A stretch of DNA of 63,311 nt. It comes from Chloroflexota bacterium (GTDB lineage Bacteria > Chloroflexota > Anaerolineae > JAAEKA01). A model generated the notes under the pieces. The model had not been told where the DNA came from. It did no database searches and was given only the letters and a program-made list of their open reading frames with translations. A program made the translations under genes and the position numbers. The stretch lies in NCBI GenBank assembly GCA_034717495.1, contig JAYELL010000107.1, positions 1 to 63,311 of the forward strand, given 5' to 3'. Shown in pieces: positions 9,579-17,982 of the stretch (positions are counted from its first letter, which is position 1; the number at the start of each line of letters is the position of its first letter).

Positions 9579-10925
9579 CTAGCGGAAGGAAGTCGTGGTC
9601 CACTGGAGAGGGTTGATGGCAAATCCGTGCAACCGCAGTTCCCAGTGCAGGTGATTGCCGGTGCTCAGTCCGGTTGTTCCTACATGGCCGAGCAGGTCAC
9701 CAGGTTGCACGATCTGTCCCGCCACAACCGCGATGTCGAACAGGTGCCAGTAACCGGTGTAGACGCCGCCACCATGGTCGATTATCACCGCGTTGCCACG
9801 AACGGTCAATGGTTCGGCAAGAACGACCGTTCCTGGGCCGGCAGCGGTCACTGCCGCGCCCTCTGGCGCGGCGAAATCCTGACCCGAATGGAAGCCGCTG
9901 ACAGGGCCACCATTGTAGGATCGCCTCTGCCCGTATGGCGCGCTGGTGACATACTGATCGCCAATGGGACGCAAGAATTTTCGCTGCCAAACCGGCTCGG
10001 TTTCGGGCAGACTCCAGATAGCCGCCAGTTTCTCTGCTTCGGCCCGAACCAGGTCGGGCTGTAAGAGACCACCTTTGGACGGCGGCAGAACGATATCATA
10101 GGTGGGATACCCGCCTTCGACAACCTCGATCGGCCACTGCATGCCACCTGTTTGCTCAAGGTCATCCTCGCCCTGCCAGGAGAGATCGAGGCGCGCGTAG
10201 CCCGGTTCGTGTAAGGCGTGGATAGCCACCAGCCCCCAATGTGCGCCATCCTGCGTCCGTCGCAACGGAACAATTTGATCGCCCAGAGTCATTGTCAGGC
10301 TGATCGGATCGCTCGTCTCGACCTGGATCAGCACCGCACTTCCCTGGGTAGCTTTTTCCGGCCAAACGACGATTCGCTGGATCGGGCTATCGGGCAGTGC
10401 AGGTGATGGGCCACCAGGGTCTGCAGGAACCAGGAGGTCCTGGCCGATCCAAAGACGTGCCTGCGATGGCATTCCGTTGATCTCCTGTAGCATTTCGGGG
10501 GAAGTGCGAAAACGCCGCGCGATACGGCCGAGGGTATCGCCTGGTTGGACCTCCACCCTCAGCAGGGGCGCGTTGGCTGGCGGGATTACCAGCCACTGCC
10601 CGGCAAAGATCTCATCTGGGTCGGCCAACAGATTGGCGGCAGCGATCGCATGCACCGTGCTGCCAAATTCCTGGGCGATGGCTGAGAGCGTGTCTCCGGA
10701 TTGCACTTCGTAGCGCGATACAGTCTCATCCTGGGCGTTAGCTGGTGATGGGGAAACAAGGAAGAGGCCCAGCGCGAACAGGAGAAGGAGCGCGGTCGCC
10801 AGACGCTGTGCCAGCTTCGCCCGGTAAACGGGATCGATGGACCGCCGCTTTTGCGTGTACCACGCGGTCGCCCGCGGGCGCGGCATAGTGCCCGGATTGT
10901 CATCGCTGTGCCGTCGGGTGTGCAT
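9579..10925 (-). CDS. LysM-LysM-M23 peptidoglycan endopeptidase
   Basis: The 448-residue protein has an N-terminal hydrophobic segment (about 38-60) acting as a signal peptide or anchor. Two LysM domains follow (about 72-115 and 121-166, each with a SGDTL/PGDTL start). A middle domain of unknown fold comes next. The C-terminal M23 metallopeptidase domain has its zinc ligands in HSGQD and HLHWE (about 345-440). It should bind and cut peptidoglycan cross-links outside the membrane. The start ATG at 10925 lies 11 bases after the hpt stop, so the two are co-transcribed. An in-frame ATG 13 codons later is an alternative start. Confidence 0.9.
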   Translation of the reverse strand: MHTRRHSDDNPGTMPRPRATAWYTQKRRSIDPVYRAKLAQRLATALLLLFALGLFLVSPSPANAQDETVSRYEVQSGDTLSAIAQEFGSTVHAIAAANLLADPDEIFAGQWLVIPPANAPLLRVEVQPGDTLGRIARRFRTSPEMLQEINGMPSQARLWIGQDLLVPADPGGPSPALPDSPIQRIVVWPEKATQGSAVLIQVETSDPISLTMTLGDQIVPLRRTQDGAHWGLVAIHALHEPGYARLDLSWQGEDDLEQTGGMQWPIEVVEGGYPTYDIVLPPSKGGLLQPDLVRAEAEKLAAIWSLPETEPVWQRKFLRPIGDQYVTSAPYGQRRSYNGGPVSGFHSGQDFAAPEGAAVTAAGPGTVVLAEPLTVRGNAVIIDHGGGVYTGYWHLFDIAVVAGQIVQPGDLLGHVGTTGLSTGNHLHWELRLHGFAINPLQWTTTSFR

Positions 10926-10936
10926 AGTGCCTTGTC

Positions 10937-11500
10937 TTACTCGTAGATCTCCGGTTTCAACACACCAATAAAGGGCAACTGCCGGTAAAGCTCGGCGAAG
11001 TCAAGGCCATAGCCCACGACGAACTCGTCGGGTACCTCGAATCCCACATAGTCGATCGGTACCTCGATCTCGCGCCGGGACACCTTGTCGAGCAAGCTGC
11101 AGACGTGAATGGTCGCCGGATTTCGTTGGCGCAGTAAGCGCAGCAGGTAATCAAGGGTTCGACCAGAATCTACGATGTCTTCCACGATCAGAATGTGACG
11201 GCCCTCGATCGCGTCATCCAGATCTTTGAGGATGCGGACCACGCCACTGCTTTCCGTGCCAGCGCCGTAACTGGCAATGGCCATGAAATCTACCGCCAGG
11301 GGCAGGTCTATCCGCCTGATCAGATCGGCCAGAAAGAGCATGGCGCCCTTGAGGACGGCGACAATCACGATCTCCTCGCCGGCGAAATCCCGGGTAATCC
11401 GGGCTCCCAGAACTGCCACGCGTGCCTGGATTTCCTCGTCCGAAATGAGGATTTCTGCCACATCGTTATACAAACTTGAAGGGTCTCGCGCGGGTGTCAA
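10937..11500 (-). CDS. hpt: Hypoxanthine phosphoribosyltransferase
   Basis: The 187-residue enzyme salvages hypoxanthine or guanine with PRPP. It shows the VAVLKGAMLFLADL loop and the PRPP-binding motif ILIVEDIVDSGRTL (about 98-111). The C-terminal YVGFEVPDEFVVGYGLDF stretch is typical of bacterial Hpt. The start is TTG at 11500: AGGAGG lies five bases before it and no better ATG exists. The gene sits 37 bases after the GH99-like gene and 11 bases before the M23 peptidase gene. Confidence 0.95.
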   Translation of the reverse strand: MTPARDPSSLYNDVAEILISDEEIQARVAVLGARITRDFAGEEIVIVAVLKGAMLFLADLIRRIDLPLAVDFMAIASYGAGTESSGVVRILKDLDDAIEGRHILIVEDIVDSGRTLDYLLRLLRQRNPATIHVCSLLDKVSRREIEVPIDYVGFEVPDEFVVGYGLDFAELYRQLPFIGVLKPEIYE

Positions 11501-11537
11501 ATCAACCTCCTGTGTACACGTAGTTGATGGTGACGAG

Positions 11538-12893
11538 TCAGTCGGCTGTCAGGCCCCTCCAGGAAGGGGCGCCGGTCGCCGTGATGTCGACAACTGGCAC
11601 CTCCGCCAGTTTCTCCTCAGGCCCGACCGGCTGGACATAGTCGGCGCTGACCCAGCCATAACGCAAGTTGACACAACAAACCTGCCACCAGCTGTCGTCG
11701 GCCAGCCGGGCCGTGACGGGCAACATTCTACCGGCCGGCAGTTGAGCAAGCTGTTCCGCGGCGATGCTGGGGCCACTCCTGACATTGAGTGCCGCGGTTT
11801 CGACGCGGACGGCGGCGTGATCGGGCTCGGCAAGGACAGGCGCGACCCAGGATGAGGAGATCGCCACTGCCGGTGGCGGGTCATAGTTGGATGGCGCGCC
11901 GCTCTTGAACCGGCCGGTCCATTGGGCAGTCAGGTGCAGGAAGAGATCACCGTAGCTCCGGCTTGGCTCGATGTAGGTGCCTTCCGGCCACTCATTCCAG
12001 GACGTGATGATGACCCAGTCGGGATTGCTGTTGATGGCAGCCTGCCAGGTCTGGACATAATAGGACCCATTGTCGCGGCCCCGGATAAAGGCATTGCCGC
12101 GGCCTGTGCGCGTGTCGTCGTAGCCGGGCATGGTGGTAGCCACCCAATAGCGATGTCCACCGTATTGCTGGCCGGCATTGTCGACCCAGCGGCTGAACTT
12201 GTTGGCCGTGTACGACACATCGCTGGGCGGGTTCCAGGTGACAGAGTAGAGATGATGGCCATCGAACACCGACTGATAGCTCATATCGATGCCTTCGGCA
12301 ATCCAGATGCTGTCGTGATTCGGGTCCACCTGGTTTCGGATCCACTGCCAGGTTGCCAGATCGAAGCGCTGTTGGCGCCAGAAAAAGAACACAGGTTTGC
12401 CATTCGCTCGCAGGTAAGCGGGATGGGCGGCGTGAACTCGCAGTGCGTGCTGAAGCATCTCGACCACGGACCCGGGTCCAGCAACAAATGGGCTGGTTAC
12501 CTCGACGTCAAGCCCGACCCTGAAACTGCGGGCGGCCGCGACGTCCAACATGGCCGCGAAATTGCTCTCGGTCTGGTTGTTGACGCCGCCCCATGGGCCG
12601 TACCAGCTGACCACAAAGGCATCGATACCAGCGCCTTGCGCCTGGGCGATATGGCGATCCATGGTGCCCTGATCGCGACTGACGTAGGTCTGAACCGGAA
12701 AATCGGGCACCTTGGCCGGTGTCCAGCTGTTTTCGTCGAACCAGGTATAGTAGAAAGCCAGCACCAGTGGCGGGCCACCCGCTTCAACTGGCGCAGTCGA
12801 GTTGGTTGGTAAGCTCCCTGCTGCCTGGAAAAGCGGCGCGGCAACCAGACTGATAATTATGGTGATCAGGATGTGCAGAATTCTTCTGGGCAA
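11538..12893 (-). CDS. Secreted GH99/WbsX-like glycosidase with C-terminal SH3b domain
   Basis: The predicted 451-residue protein starts with a signal peptide (PRRILHILITIIISLVAA). It then has a TIM-barrel of the GH99-like/WbsX type: AFYYTWFDENSW near the start, DAFVVSWYGPW, and the diagnostic SWNEWPEGTYIEPS near residue 360. The C-terminus is a bacterial SH3 domain (LNVRSGPS...WWQVCCVN...GWVSADYV), probably for cell-wall attachment. GH99 enzymes are endo-acting on mannans, but many members of the wider family are uncharacterised. TTG at 12893 is chosen because GAGGAAC precedes it and the signal peptide starts there. The frame stays open to 13367 only through G-rich repeat DNA. It heads the run with hpt. 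Confidence 0.82.
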   Translation of the reverse strand: MPRRILHILITIIISLVAAPLFQAAGSLPTNSTAPVEAGGPPLVLAFYYTWFDENSWTPAKVPDFPVQTYVSRDQGTMDRHIAQAQGAGIDAFVVSWYGPWGGVNNQTESNFAAMLDVAAARSFRVGLDVEVTSPFVAGPGSVVEMLQHALRVHAAHPAYLRANGKPVFFFWRQQRFDLATWQWIRNQVDPNHDSIWIAEGIDMSYQSVFDGHHLYSVTWNPPSDVSYTANKFSRWVDNAGQQYGGHRYWVATTMPGYDDTRTGRGNAFIRGRDNGSYYVQTWQAAINSNPDWVIITSWNEWPEGTYIEPSRSYGDLFLHLTAQWTGRFKSGAPSNYDPPPAVAISSSWVAPVLAEPDHAAVRVETAALNVRSGPSIAAEQLAQLPAGRMLPVTARLADDSWWQVCCVNLRYGWVSADYVQPVGPEEKLAEVPVVDITATGAPSWRGLTAD

Positions 12894-12959
12894 GCGGTTC
12901 CTCAGTGTTCTGAGCGTGATGGGATCGATTATACCAGACGGAACCAGGGAAGGCCAAAG

Positions 12960-13066
12960 AATCAGGGACGCGGGGATGGGGAGACGTGGGGACGCGGGGA
13001 TGGGGGGACGCGGGGACACGGGGATGGGGGGACACGGGGACGCCGCCAGCAGGCGTACCGTGAGGT
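12960..13066. repeat. G-rich GGGGACGCGGGGAT-type tandem repeat
   Basis: This stretch is built of imperfect units reading GGGGA(C/T)G(C/T/G)GGG and ends in CGCCAGCAGGCGTACCGTGAGG. The same unit type and the same ending occur at 54773-55160. The repeats begin about 65 bases upstream of the GH99-like start. Confidence 0.85.
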
Positions 13067-13068
13067 AG

Positions 13069-13312
13069 GGAGGGTTTGGACCACGGTGGCGCGAAGGTCC
13101 GCGAAGGTCGCAAAGCGCGAAGGGCACGAAGCAGGAAGGGAGTTGATGGCAGGCAGAAGACGGCAGAGAGACGGGTAGGAGTCGAGGCTTTAGCCGGGGG
13201 GAGCGACGCGAGGACACAGGAGGGTTTGGACCACGGTGGCGCGAAGGTCCGCGAAGGTCGCAAAGCACGAAGGGCACGAAGCAGGAAGGGAGTTGATGGC
13301 AGGCAGAAGACG
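13069..13312. repeat. 94-base direct repeat pair
   Basis: Bases 13069-13162 and 13219-13312 are identical over 94 positions except one (GCGCG against GCACG). Each copy starts GGAGGGTTTGGACCACGG and ends GGCAGGCAGAAGACG. They contain smaller CGCGAAGG-type units. The inner unit TTTGGACCACG(G/A)(A/T)GGCGCGAAG recurs near 54788 and 54902. Confidence 0.9.
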
Positions 13313-13409
13313 ACGGACCGCGGACGGCAGACGGCGGCCGGCACAGAAGAGGGAGGTCAGTGGTCACGCATCCTGTGTGAAAGGTGCATCGGCTCGACTT
13401 GCCGGTCTG

Positions 13410-13456
13410 AAAAACCAGCGACCCGCTGCATCTCAGAGAAACGGCGGGTCGCTGGT
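13410..13456 (-). terminator. Intrinsic terminator downstream of the sulfatase remnant
   Basis: ACCAGCGACCCGC (13414-13426) pairs perfectly over 13 bases with GCGGGTCGCTGGT (13444-13456), with a 17-base loop. Read on the minus strand, the stem is followed by TTTTTC. It therefore fits a terminator just after the sulfatase stop codon. Confidence 0.8.
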
Positions 13457-13552
13457 AGTTCTATTCGGCGATGGGCAAGCGGAGGTCCAGGATCATCGTT
13501 GCAGGATCGGATTTACCATCCATCCAGCTCTGTTCCAGTCCCTACTCATGAC

Positions 13553-14787
13553 CTATTGCCGGGCCATGATCATTCGCATTTCGGCTTCGTCATCCTTGAT
13601 TACATCGCCGCTGACATCGAAGGTCACGCTGTAAACTGTGCCCGTGAATTCGAAGGGCGTTTCGTAGAACGGTGCCACCGGGGCACCAGGGTCGGCGCCA
13701 ACGGTGATGCCGCCGGTTAACCCCAGGCTGAGAGGGGTGGTGTAGGGAAAGTCATTTTGGCCCACAAGCCTGTCATCGATGTAAAGTTGGGCGCGGCCTG
13801 GCGTTCCCTTGCCGTTGGCGATATCGGGCGGTCCGGAGACTTCGAACTCGAAACGCAGCTCGTGATGCCCAGTCGTCACCGCTTCGGTGGACTCGACATG
13901 CAGGTAGTCGCGAGCCACAAAGTTTTGCACGTATTGCAGTTTGCCATCCTGGACGAAGAGGGAGTAGCCGCCGTCGGTGCCTCCGAAGGAGACCAGCACG
14001 CCCCCCGAGCTCCCTTCTGGAATGTCCACGTCGGCCGTGATCGTGTGGGTTCGATTCAAGAGTTGCGGGCCGGCGTTGCTGGGTACCGCCTGCGTGTGCG
14101 GGTAGAAGGTGTAGCTGGTGCGATCTTTGGTAAGCTGGGGACGCTCTTCTGCGAAACGCAGCGTGCCGCGTCCATCCACCGGCAGCACATTGTACTTGCC
14201 TGCCTCGACGTACCACATACCGATCATGTCGATCAGCTTGGCTCGGACCTCGTCGGCCACGTTGCGTCCCTCGTTCAGCCACGTCTTGAGGGCGCCGACC
14301 GCGTTCTCCAGATTCAGCTCAGCGAGATTGTGGTTCTCGGCAAAGTCCTCTGCCACGTGATACAGTTCCCAGCCCGTGGCATCCAGCTCCGTCAACTTCT
14401 CGGCCGGGATTGGCTCGCCGAAGAATGCACCCGATTCGCTGAACGAGGGGCCGGGCCAGGGGCAGACCGCCCGCCAGCCGTCGTGATAGATGGAGCGATG
14501 GCCCATCATCTCGAAGTATTGGGTGTGATGGTTGCTGGCTGCCTCGCTGTCTTCAAATGTGTGAGCAAAGCTGACACCTTCCATTGGGGATTGGGTAACG
14601 CCCTTGATGCTGGCCGGCGGATCGATCTTGAGCATGTCGAGCACGGTGGGGACCATGTCGATGGCATGGGTGAATTGGGTGCGAACTGAGCTTTTGGCCT
14701 GGATGCCCTTGGGGAAGTGGACGATGAAGGGATCGCTGATACCGCCGCGGTAGGTTTCGCGCTTCCAGCGGCGGAAGGGGGTGTTAC
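13553..14787 (-). pseudogene. 5'-truncated arylsulfatase (C-terminal part only)
   Basis: The minus frame encodes the C-terminal part of an AtsA-like sulfatase: NTPFRRWKRETYRGGISDPF at the top, then a DMVPTVLDML helix and a long beta-rich C-terminal domain. The N-terminal catalytic half is missing, including the C/S-x-P-x-R formylglycine motif and the metal-binding Asp residues. Similarity stops abruptly just before GNTPF, near 14787. The residues encoded beyond that point do not look like a sulfatase, and the frame meets a stop within about 100 bases. An ATG at 14656 lies inside the remnant and has no clear ribosome site. A deletion that joined it to the end of the YerB-like gene region is the simplest history. 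Confidence 0.8.
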
Positions 14788-14916
14788 CTTGTATGATATG
14801 CGAGCAATCGGTTGCGAAATCGACCGTTGCGCAGAAGCCCCGCGCCCGGGAGATAGATATCCCCGGCTATTATGGGTGAATCCACTGATTGAGGCACAAC
14901 TCAGCGATTATCTCAC

Positions 14917-16530
14917 CTATTGCACCGCGATATTGTAGTTAGGGGGCACAATCTGGAACCAGCTGTTGCCCGGTTTGAGAGCCAGGGGATTGCCGCTGCC
15001 ATCCACCAGCTCCAGGTTGTTCCATTTATCGGGCACGCGCCAGCGTCCCTCGACGGCGACGCCATCCCTCAGCACGATAGCCCGCCCCTCGCGCCCGGTC
15101 AGGTAGGTGCGAACACTTTTGCTGCCTATGCTATCCTCGACAAGATCGGTTAGCGCATGTTCCACGAACAGGATGACCACATTGGCGGCCGTCACCGGCT
15201 GTCCCGTATTGCCGTCGGACATGGGGATCCGACTGGTGCCCTGGAAGCGCTGATAGCGGCCCGTGCCAGGATCGTAGCGCCATTCCACCTGGAAGTAGCC
15301 ACGGGGGATGTAGGGAACCACTACGCTGTTGCCTGGGGAACCCGCCGGTGGCGAGTCGCTGAAGATAAAGGGCTTGACCGAGGTTGGCGTATTGAGTCCG
15401 TTAGCCTCGACATAGGTTCGCAGTTTAGGGATGCTGGTGACCACGCGATTGCGCCAGTCGGAGCTCTCGACATCGGGGTTGGGGTTCATGAAGTATGGCC
15501 GGGAGTAACAGCGCTCATCCAGGTCCTGGATTCCCGATTGATAGGCGATCACCTGGTTCGGTCCGACTGCACCGCTGTTGGCCAGGGGGGCGTTGTACAT
15601 CTGGGCCAACTGGATGCTGGTGGCTCGGTAGGAGCGCACCGGGCCCACTATCGGGGCATCTCCCGCCAGCCAAACCGATGTGAAGCGGGTGGTGTTCATG
15701 CTGTCCAGCAATTCCTCGAAGACCAGGTCAGCCCCGTCGAGACCGTAGTATTGCTCGACCTCCGACTGGTGTCCATGCCGGACCAGGAGGATGGGTCGCT
15801 GAAGTTGGGCTGGATCAACCTGCAATCCGGTGAGGGGATTGACGTTGCCGCCGACCGCCGGCCGGCTTGGGGGCACCTCCCGCACAGGACGATTCACGTC
15901 CAGATTGCACAGGCCCCAAAAACGTCCCGGAGGGGGGGTGTCGAAGTCGGGCACAACATTGCCGATCGCGACAGTGCCTCCGGCACCGGGACCCGATCCG
16001 GCGCTGGCAGAATCGCCCCCTGTATCGGCGTTCAGGGGCGGACTATCGATCACGGCGATGGAATCAGTTTCGCCACTCAGGTCGAGGAACTGGCCGGAAA
16101 CCCAGGCTTGCTCCCCGTTGACGCAACAGAGTTTATACCAGGAGTTGTCCTCGTTGGTGCCCAACACTTCCAGGTTGTCGTTGGTGTAGACCAGGCCCAC
16201 CTTGCCGTAGCGGGTGCTCGGACCCTTGCGTGCGTTGACCCCGTCTCTGGTGGAACTGGCGAAGGCCTTGGGCTGGGGCGTCGGCGTCGGTGGCTCTTCC
16301 GTCGGTTCCGGGGTTTCGGTAGGCTCAGGTGTAGCCGTCGGTGGTTCAGGGGTGTCGGTGGGCACCGTGGTTGGCGGCACCAGCGTATCGGTCGGTACCT
16401 GAGCGATGGCCGTAGGTGTTTTGGTCGGCGTCGGGATTGCTTCCGGTTCGTCGTCGCCACAGCCAGCCAGCGTGAACGCCAGGACGATCAGGGCAAAAAA
16501 CAGTATTGTGCGCAGGATGTTTTCTCTCAT
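14917..16530 (-). CDS. YerB-like (DUF3048) lipoprotein with SH3b domain
   Basis: The 537-residue protein has a lipoprotein signal peptide ending in LAGC at residue 24. A Thr/Pro/Glu-rich linker (about 30-88) and an SH3b domain (about 90-150, WYKLCCVNGEQAWVSG) follow. From about 210 the DUF3048 region known from Bacillus YerB begins with NPLTGLQVDP. It continues with a GPVRSYR motif and the C-terminal DUF3048_C domain, which includes VDGSGNPLALKPGNSWFQIVP. The function is unknown, but the protein should be anchored outside the membrane. ATG at 16530 has GAGGAAGAA just upstream. The upstream intergenic region carries a TGTCA-type palindrome. Confidence 0.88.
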   Translation of the reverse strand: MRENILRTILFFALIVLAFTLAGCGDDEPEAIPTPTKTPTAIAQVPTDTLVPPTTVPTDTPEPPTATPEPTETPEPTEEPPTPTPQPKAFASSTRDGVNARKGPSTRYGKVGLVYTNDNLEVLGTNEDNSWYKLCCVNGEQAWVSGQFLDLSGETDSIAVIDSPPLNADTGGDSASAGSGPGAGGTVAIGNVVPDFDTPPPGRFWGLCNLDVNRPVREVPPSRPAVGGNVNPLTGLQVDPAQLQRPILLVRHGHQSEVEQYYGLDGADLVFEELLDSMNTTRFTSVWLAGDAPIVGPVRSYRATSIQLAQMYNAPLANSGAVGPNQVIAYQSGIQDLDERCYSRPYFMNPNPDVESSDWRNRVVTSIPKLRTYVEANGLNTPTSVKPFIFSDSPPAGSPGNSVVVPYIPRGYFQVEWRYDPGTGRYQRFQGTSRIPMSDGNTGQPVTAANVVILFVEHALTDLVEDSIGSKSVRTYLTGREGRAIVLRDGVAVEGRWRVPDKWNNLELVDGSGNPLALKPGNSWFQIVPPNYNIAVQ

Positions 16531-16560
16531 TACTTCTTCCTCATGATATGGATCTTGGTA

Positions 16561-16627
16561 TGATTGTCATGATGTCAATATGTCAAGATGCTACATGTCA
16601 AGATGCGGAATCATGACATTCTGACAT
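16561..16627. repeat. TGTCA/TGACA octamer palindrome, copy 2
   Basis: TGTCA occurs at 16565, 16573 and 16581 (8-base period) and again at 16596. The inverse TGACA lies at 16614 and 16622. The element fills the gap between two minus-strand genes. On the minus strand it creates several TTGACA hexamers, which could serve as -35 boxes for the YerB-like gene. Confidence 0.8.
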
Positions 16628-16641
16628 TCCGCCCCTCCGAC

Positions 16642-17286
16642 CTATTCCACGCCGGCATCGGACTTCAGGTTCACCACCTGTTCGGCGCGGATGATCCGCC
16701 ACTGCTGACGCCCGCGGGGGCGGGCGAACCAGCGTTCCCAGGGCAATCCCCAGTTGTAGGCGACGGAGTCGTGGGCATCATCGAGCAGGTAGAAGGTAAT
16801 GGTCGATGATGTCAGATCTTCGTGGGGAATCTGGTCGAGGGGAAGACCACAATTGGCGGCATGTTGGCTCAACTGTACGTTGACGCGGGCCGTGAAGGCA
16901 TCGGTGCCATCCTCCATCTGCTGTGGTTCACAACAGGAGGTCCAATAGGTGGCAGGTGAGACTCGGTAGTCGTGCAGCGTGTCAGCCAGTTCAATGGTGA
17001 AGTCGATGGCTGCATCCGGTGTCGCGGCAGCCATCGAATCGGCCTCAACCGGCGCTGCGACCGGAGCGAGCGCCATCACGCCGGTTGCTTGGGTATGTCC
17101 GGGATCAGAAAGCCGCCAGAGCTTCAACGCCGCCAACTCGTTCCCCTGTTGAACCTGCGCCAGGTACTCGGTGACACTGTTTTCGGCCGTCGGGCCAGTG
17201 CCAGGCCAAAACTCGACAACCAGAATGAATGCCAGAAAAGAAACAGTTGATGTAAGGAGAACGACAAGAGGTAGACGTTGGCGCAT
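16642..17286 (-). CDS. Membrane-anchored extracytoplasmic protein of unknown function
   Basis: I do not recognise a family for this 214-residue protein. It has a short basic start and one hydrophobic helix (about 6-27), so most of it should lie outside the membrane. The first part (SVTEYLAQVQQGNELAALKLW) resembles the helical start of NTF2-like or DUF4878-type domains. The C-terminal half is rich in beta strands and Trp, and there is a CCEPQQ pair of Cys. It lies between the PD-(D/E)XK-like gene (52-base gap) and the YerB-like gene. A hairpin just upstream partly overlaps its weak GGAAG ribosome site. Confidence 0.65.
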   Translation of the reverse strand: MRQRLPLVVLLTSTVSFLAFILVVEFWPGTGPTAENSVTEYLAQVQQGNELAALKLWRLSDPGHTQATGVMALAPVAAPVEADSMAAATPDAAIDFTIELADTLHDYRVSPATYWTSCCEPQQMEDGTDAFTARVNVQLSQHAANCGLPLDQIPHEDLTSSTITFYLLDDAHDSVAYNWGLPWERWFARPRGRQQWRIIRAEQVVNLKSDAGVE

Positions 17287-17301
17287 TTCGTTAACTCAAC
17301 T

Positions 17302-17326
17302 TCCAGGAAGCTCCCAGCTTCCTGGA
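17302..17326. other. Perfect 11-bp hairpin before the anchored protein gene
   Basis: TCCAGGAAGCT (17302-17312) and AGCTTCCTGGA (17316-17326) form a perfect 11-base-pair stem with a three-base loop. On the minus strand it lies between the stop of the PD-(D/E)XK-like gene and the next start, and its distal arm overlaps the GGAAG ribosome site. No T-run follows on the minus strand, so an mRNA structure affecting translation or stability is more likely than a terminator. Confidence 0.65.
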
Positions 17327-17338
17327 GATTTTCAACAG

Positions 17339-17938
17339 TTACAAACAGGCAATCGACTCGCCGGCGCCCGGCCTGTGAGATTGCAATGCCCGCACTTCCT
17401 CGCCGAGATCGCGGGCCAGGTAGGTATTGATGAAGGCAAAGACATCCCGAAGATGTTGGAAGGCCCGACCATTTCGCCGGTCCAGCAGCCATTTGGCCTT
17501 CACGCGCCTGGTTTGCCGGTTGATGGGTCGCTCGATCCGCACCCGGGGCTGGCAAAACAGGTCGATAATCGTGAAACAGACGAATGGGTCCATTTCAACC
17601 GTATGATCCCAGAAGAGCAGGAAGGCCCTCGGGGCGTGAACCAGGAGCTTGCGGGCCGACACCTCATCCTGCACCAGCAACAATTCCTCCGGGAAATCGA
17701 CCTCTTGCACCCAGCCCTGGCGGTAGTGCTGGCGTTTTTCCTTGGCCTCAAGCGCAACCTTGACCGGCTTGTTCCTTAGCGGCAACCTGAAGAGGAAATC
17801 GGGCCGGTTATGAGACTCGGTTTGATCCTTGAAGGGCCATCCCAGGGTGTCCAGCTGGTCCTTGATCAATTCCTCGAAGGAGCGATCAGCCAGGTCCCTG
17901 GTCCAGTAGTCGGCTCGACGTTCGTATGTTTCTGACAT
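17339..17938 (-). CDS. PD-(D/E)XK-like nuclease-fold protein
   Basis: The 199-residue protein shows a spaced E...PD...ExK pattern: SFEELIKDQL (about 20), NRPDFLF (about 44-50) and VALEAKEKRQHY (about 61-72). This matches the core of the PD-(D/E)XK nuclease superfamily, an inference from motif only. No specific family is recognised, and the rest (FLLFWDHTVEMDPFVCF and a basic RRVKAKWLLDRR stretch) gives no further clue. ATG at 17938 has AAGGA upstream. It is 44 bases after rlmI in the tilS-rlmI run, so a role linked to RNA or DNA housekeeping is possible. Confidence 0.65.
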   Translation of the reverse strand: MSETYERRADYWTRDLADRSFEELIKDQLDTLGWPFKDQTESHNRPDFLFRLPLRNKPVKVALEAKEKRQHYRQGWVQEVDFPEELLLVQDEVSARKLLVHAPRAFLLFWDHTVEMDPFVCFTIIDLFCQPRVRIERPINRQTRRVKAKWLLDRRNGRAFQHLRDVFAFINTYLARDLGEEVRALQSHRPGAGESIACL

Positions 17939-17982
17939 GAACAGTCCTTTTGCATTTCACCACCGATCACCCTGCCTGGAGT

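Noticed and set aside
12960-13312. CRISPR-like array
   Set aside because: The repeats are imperfect and of several lengths, with no regular spacers and no cas genes nearby.
12894-13367. N-terminal extension of the GH99-like frame
   Set aside because: The frame stays open only through G-rich repeats and yields Pro/Ser-rich low-complexity sequence. The signal peptide and a good ribosome site place the start at 12893.
14656-14656. ATG as the true start of a short sulfatase-derived gene
   Set aside because: Sulfatase similarity continues upstream of this ATG for about 40 residues and no ribosome site is seen. The frame is better read as a remnant.
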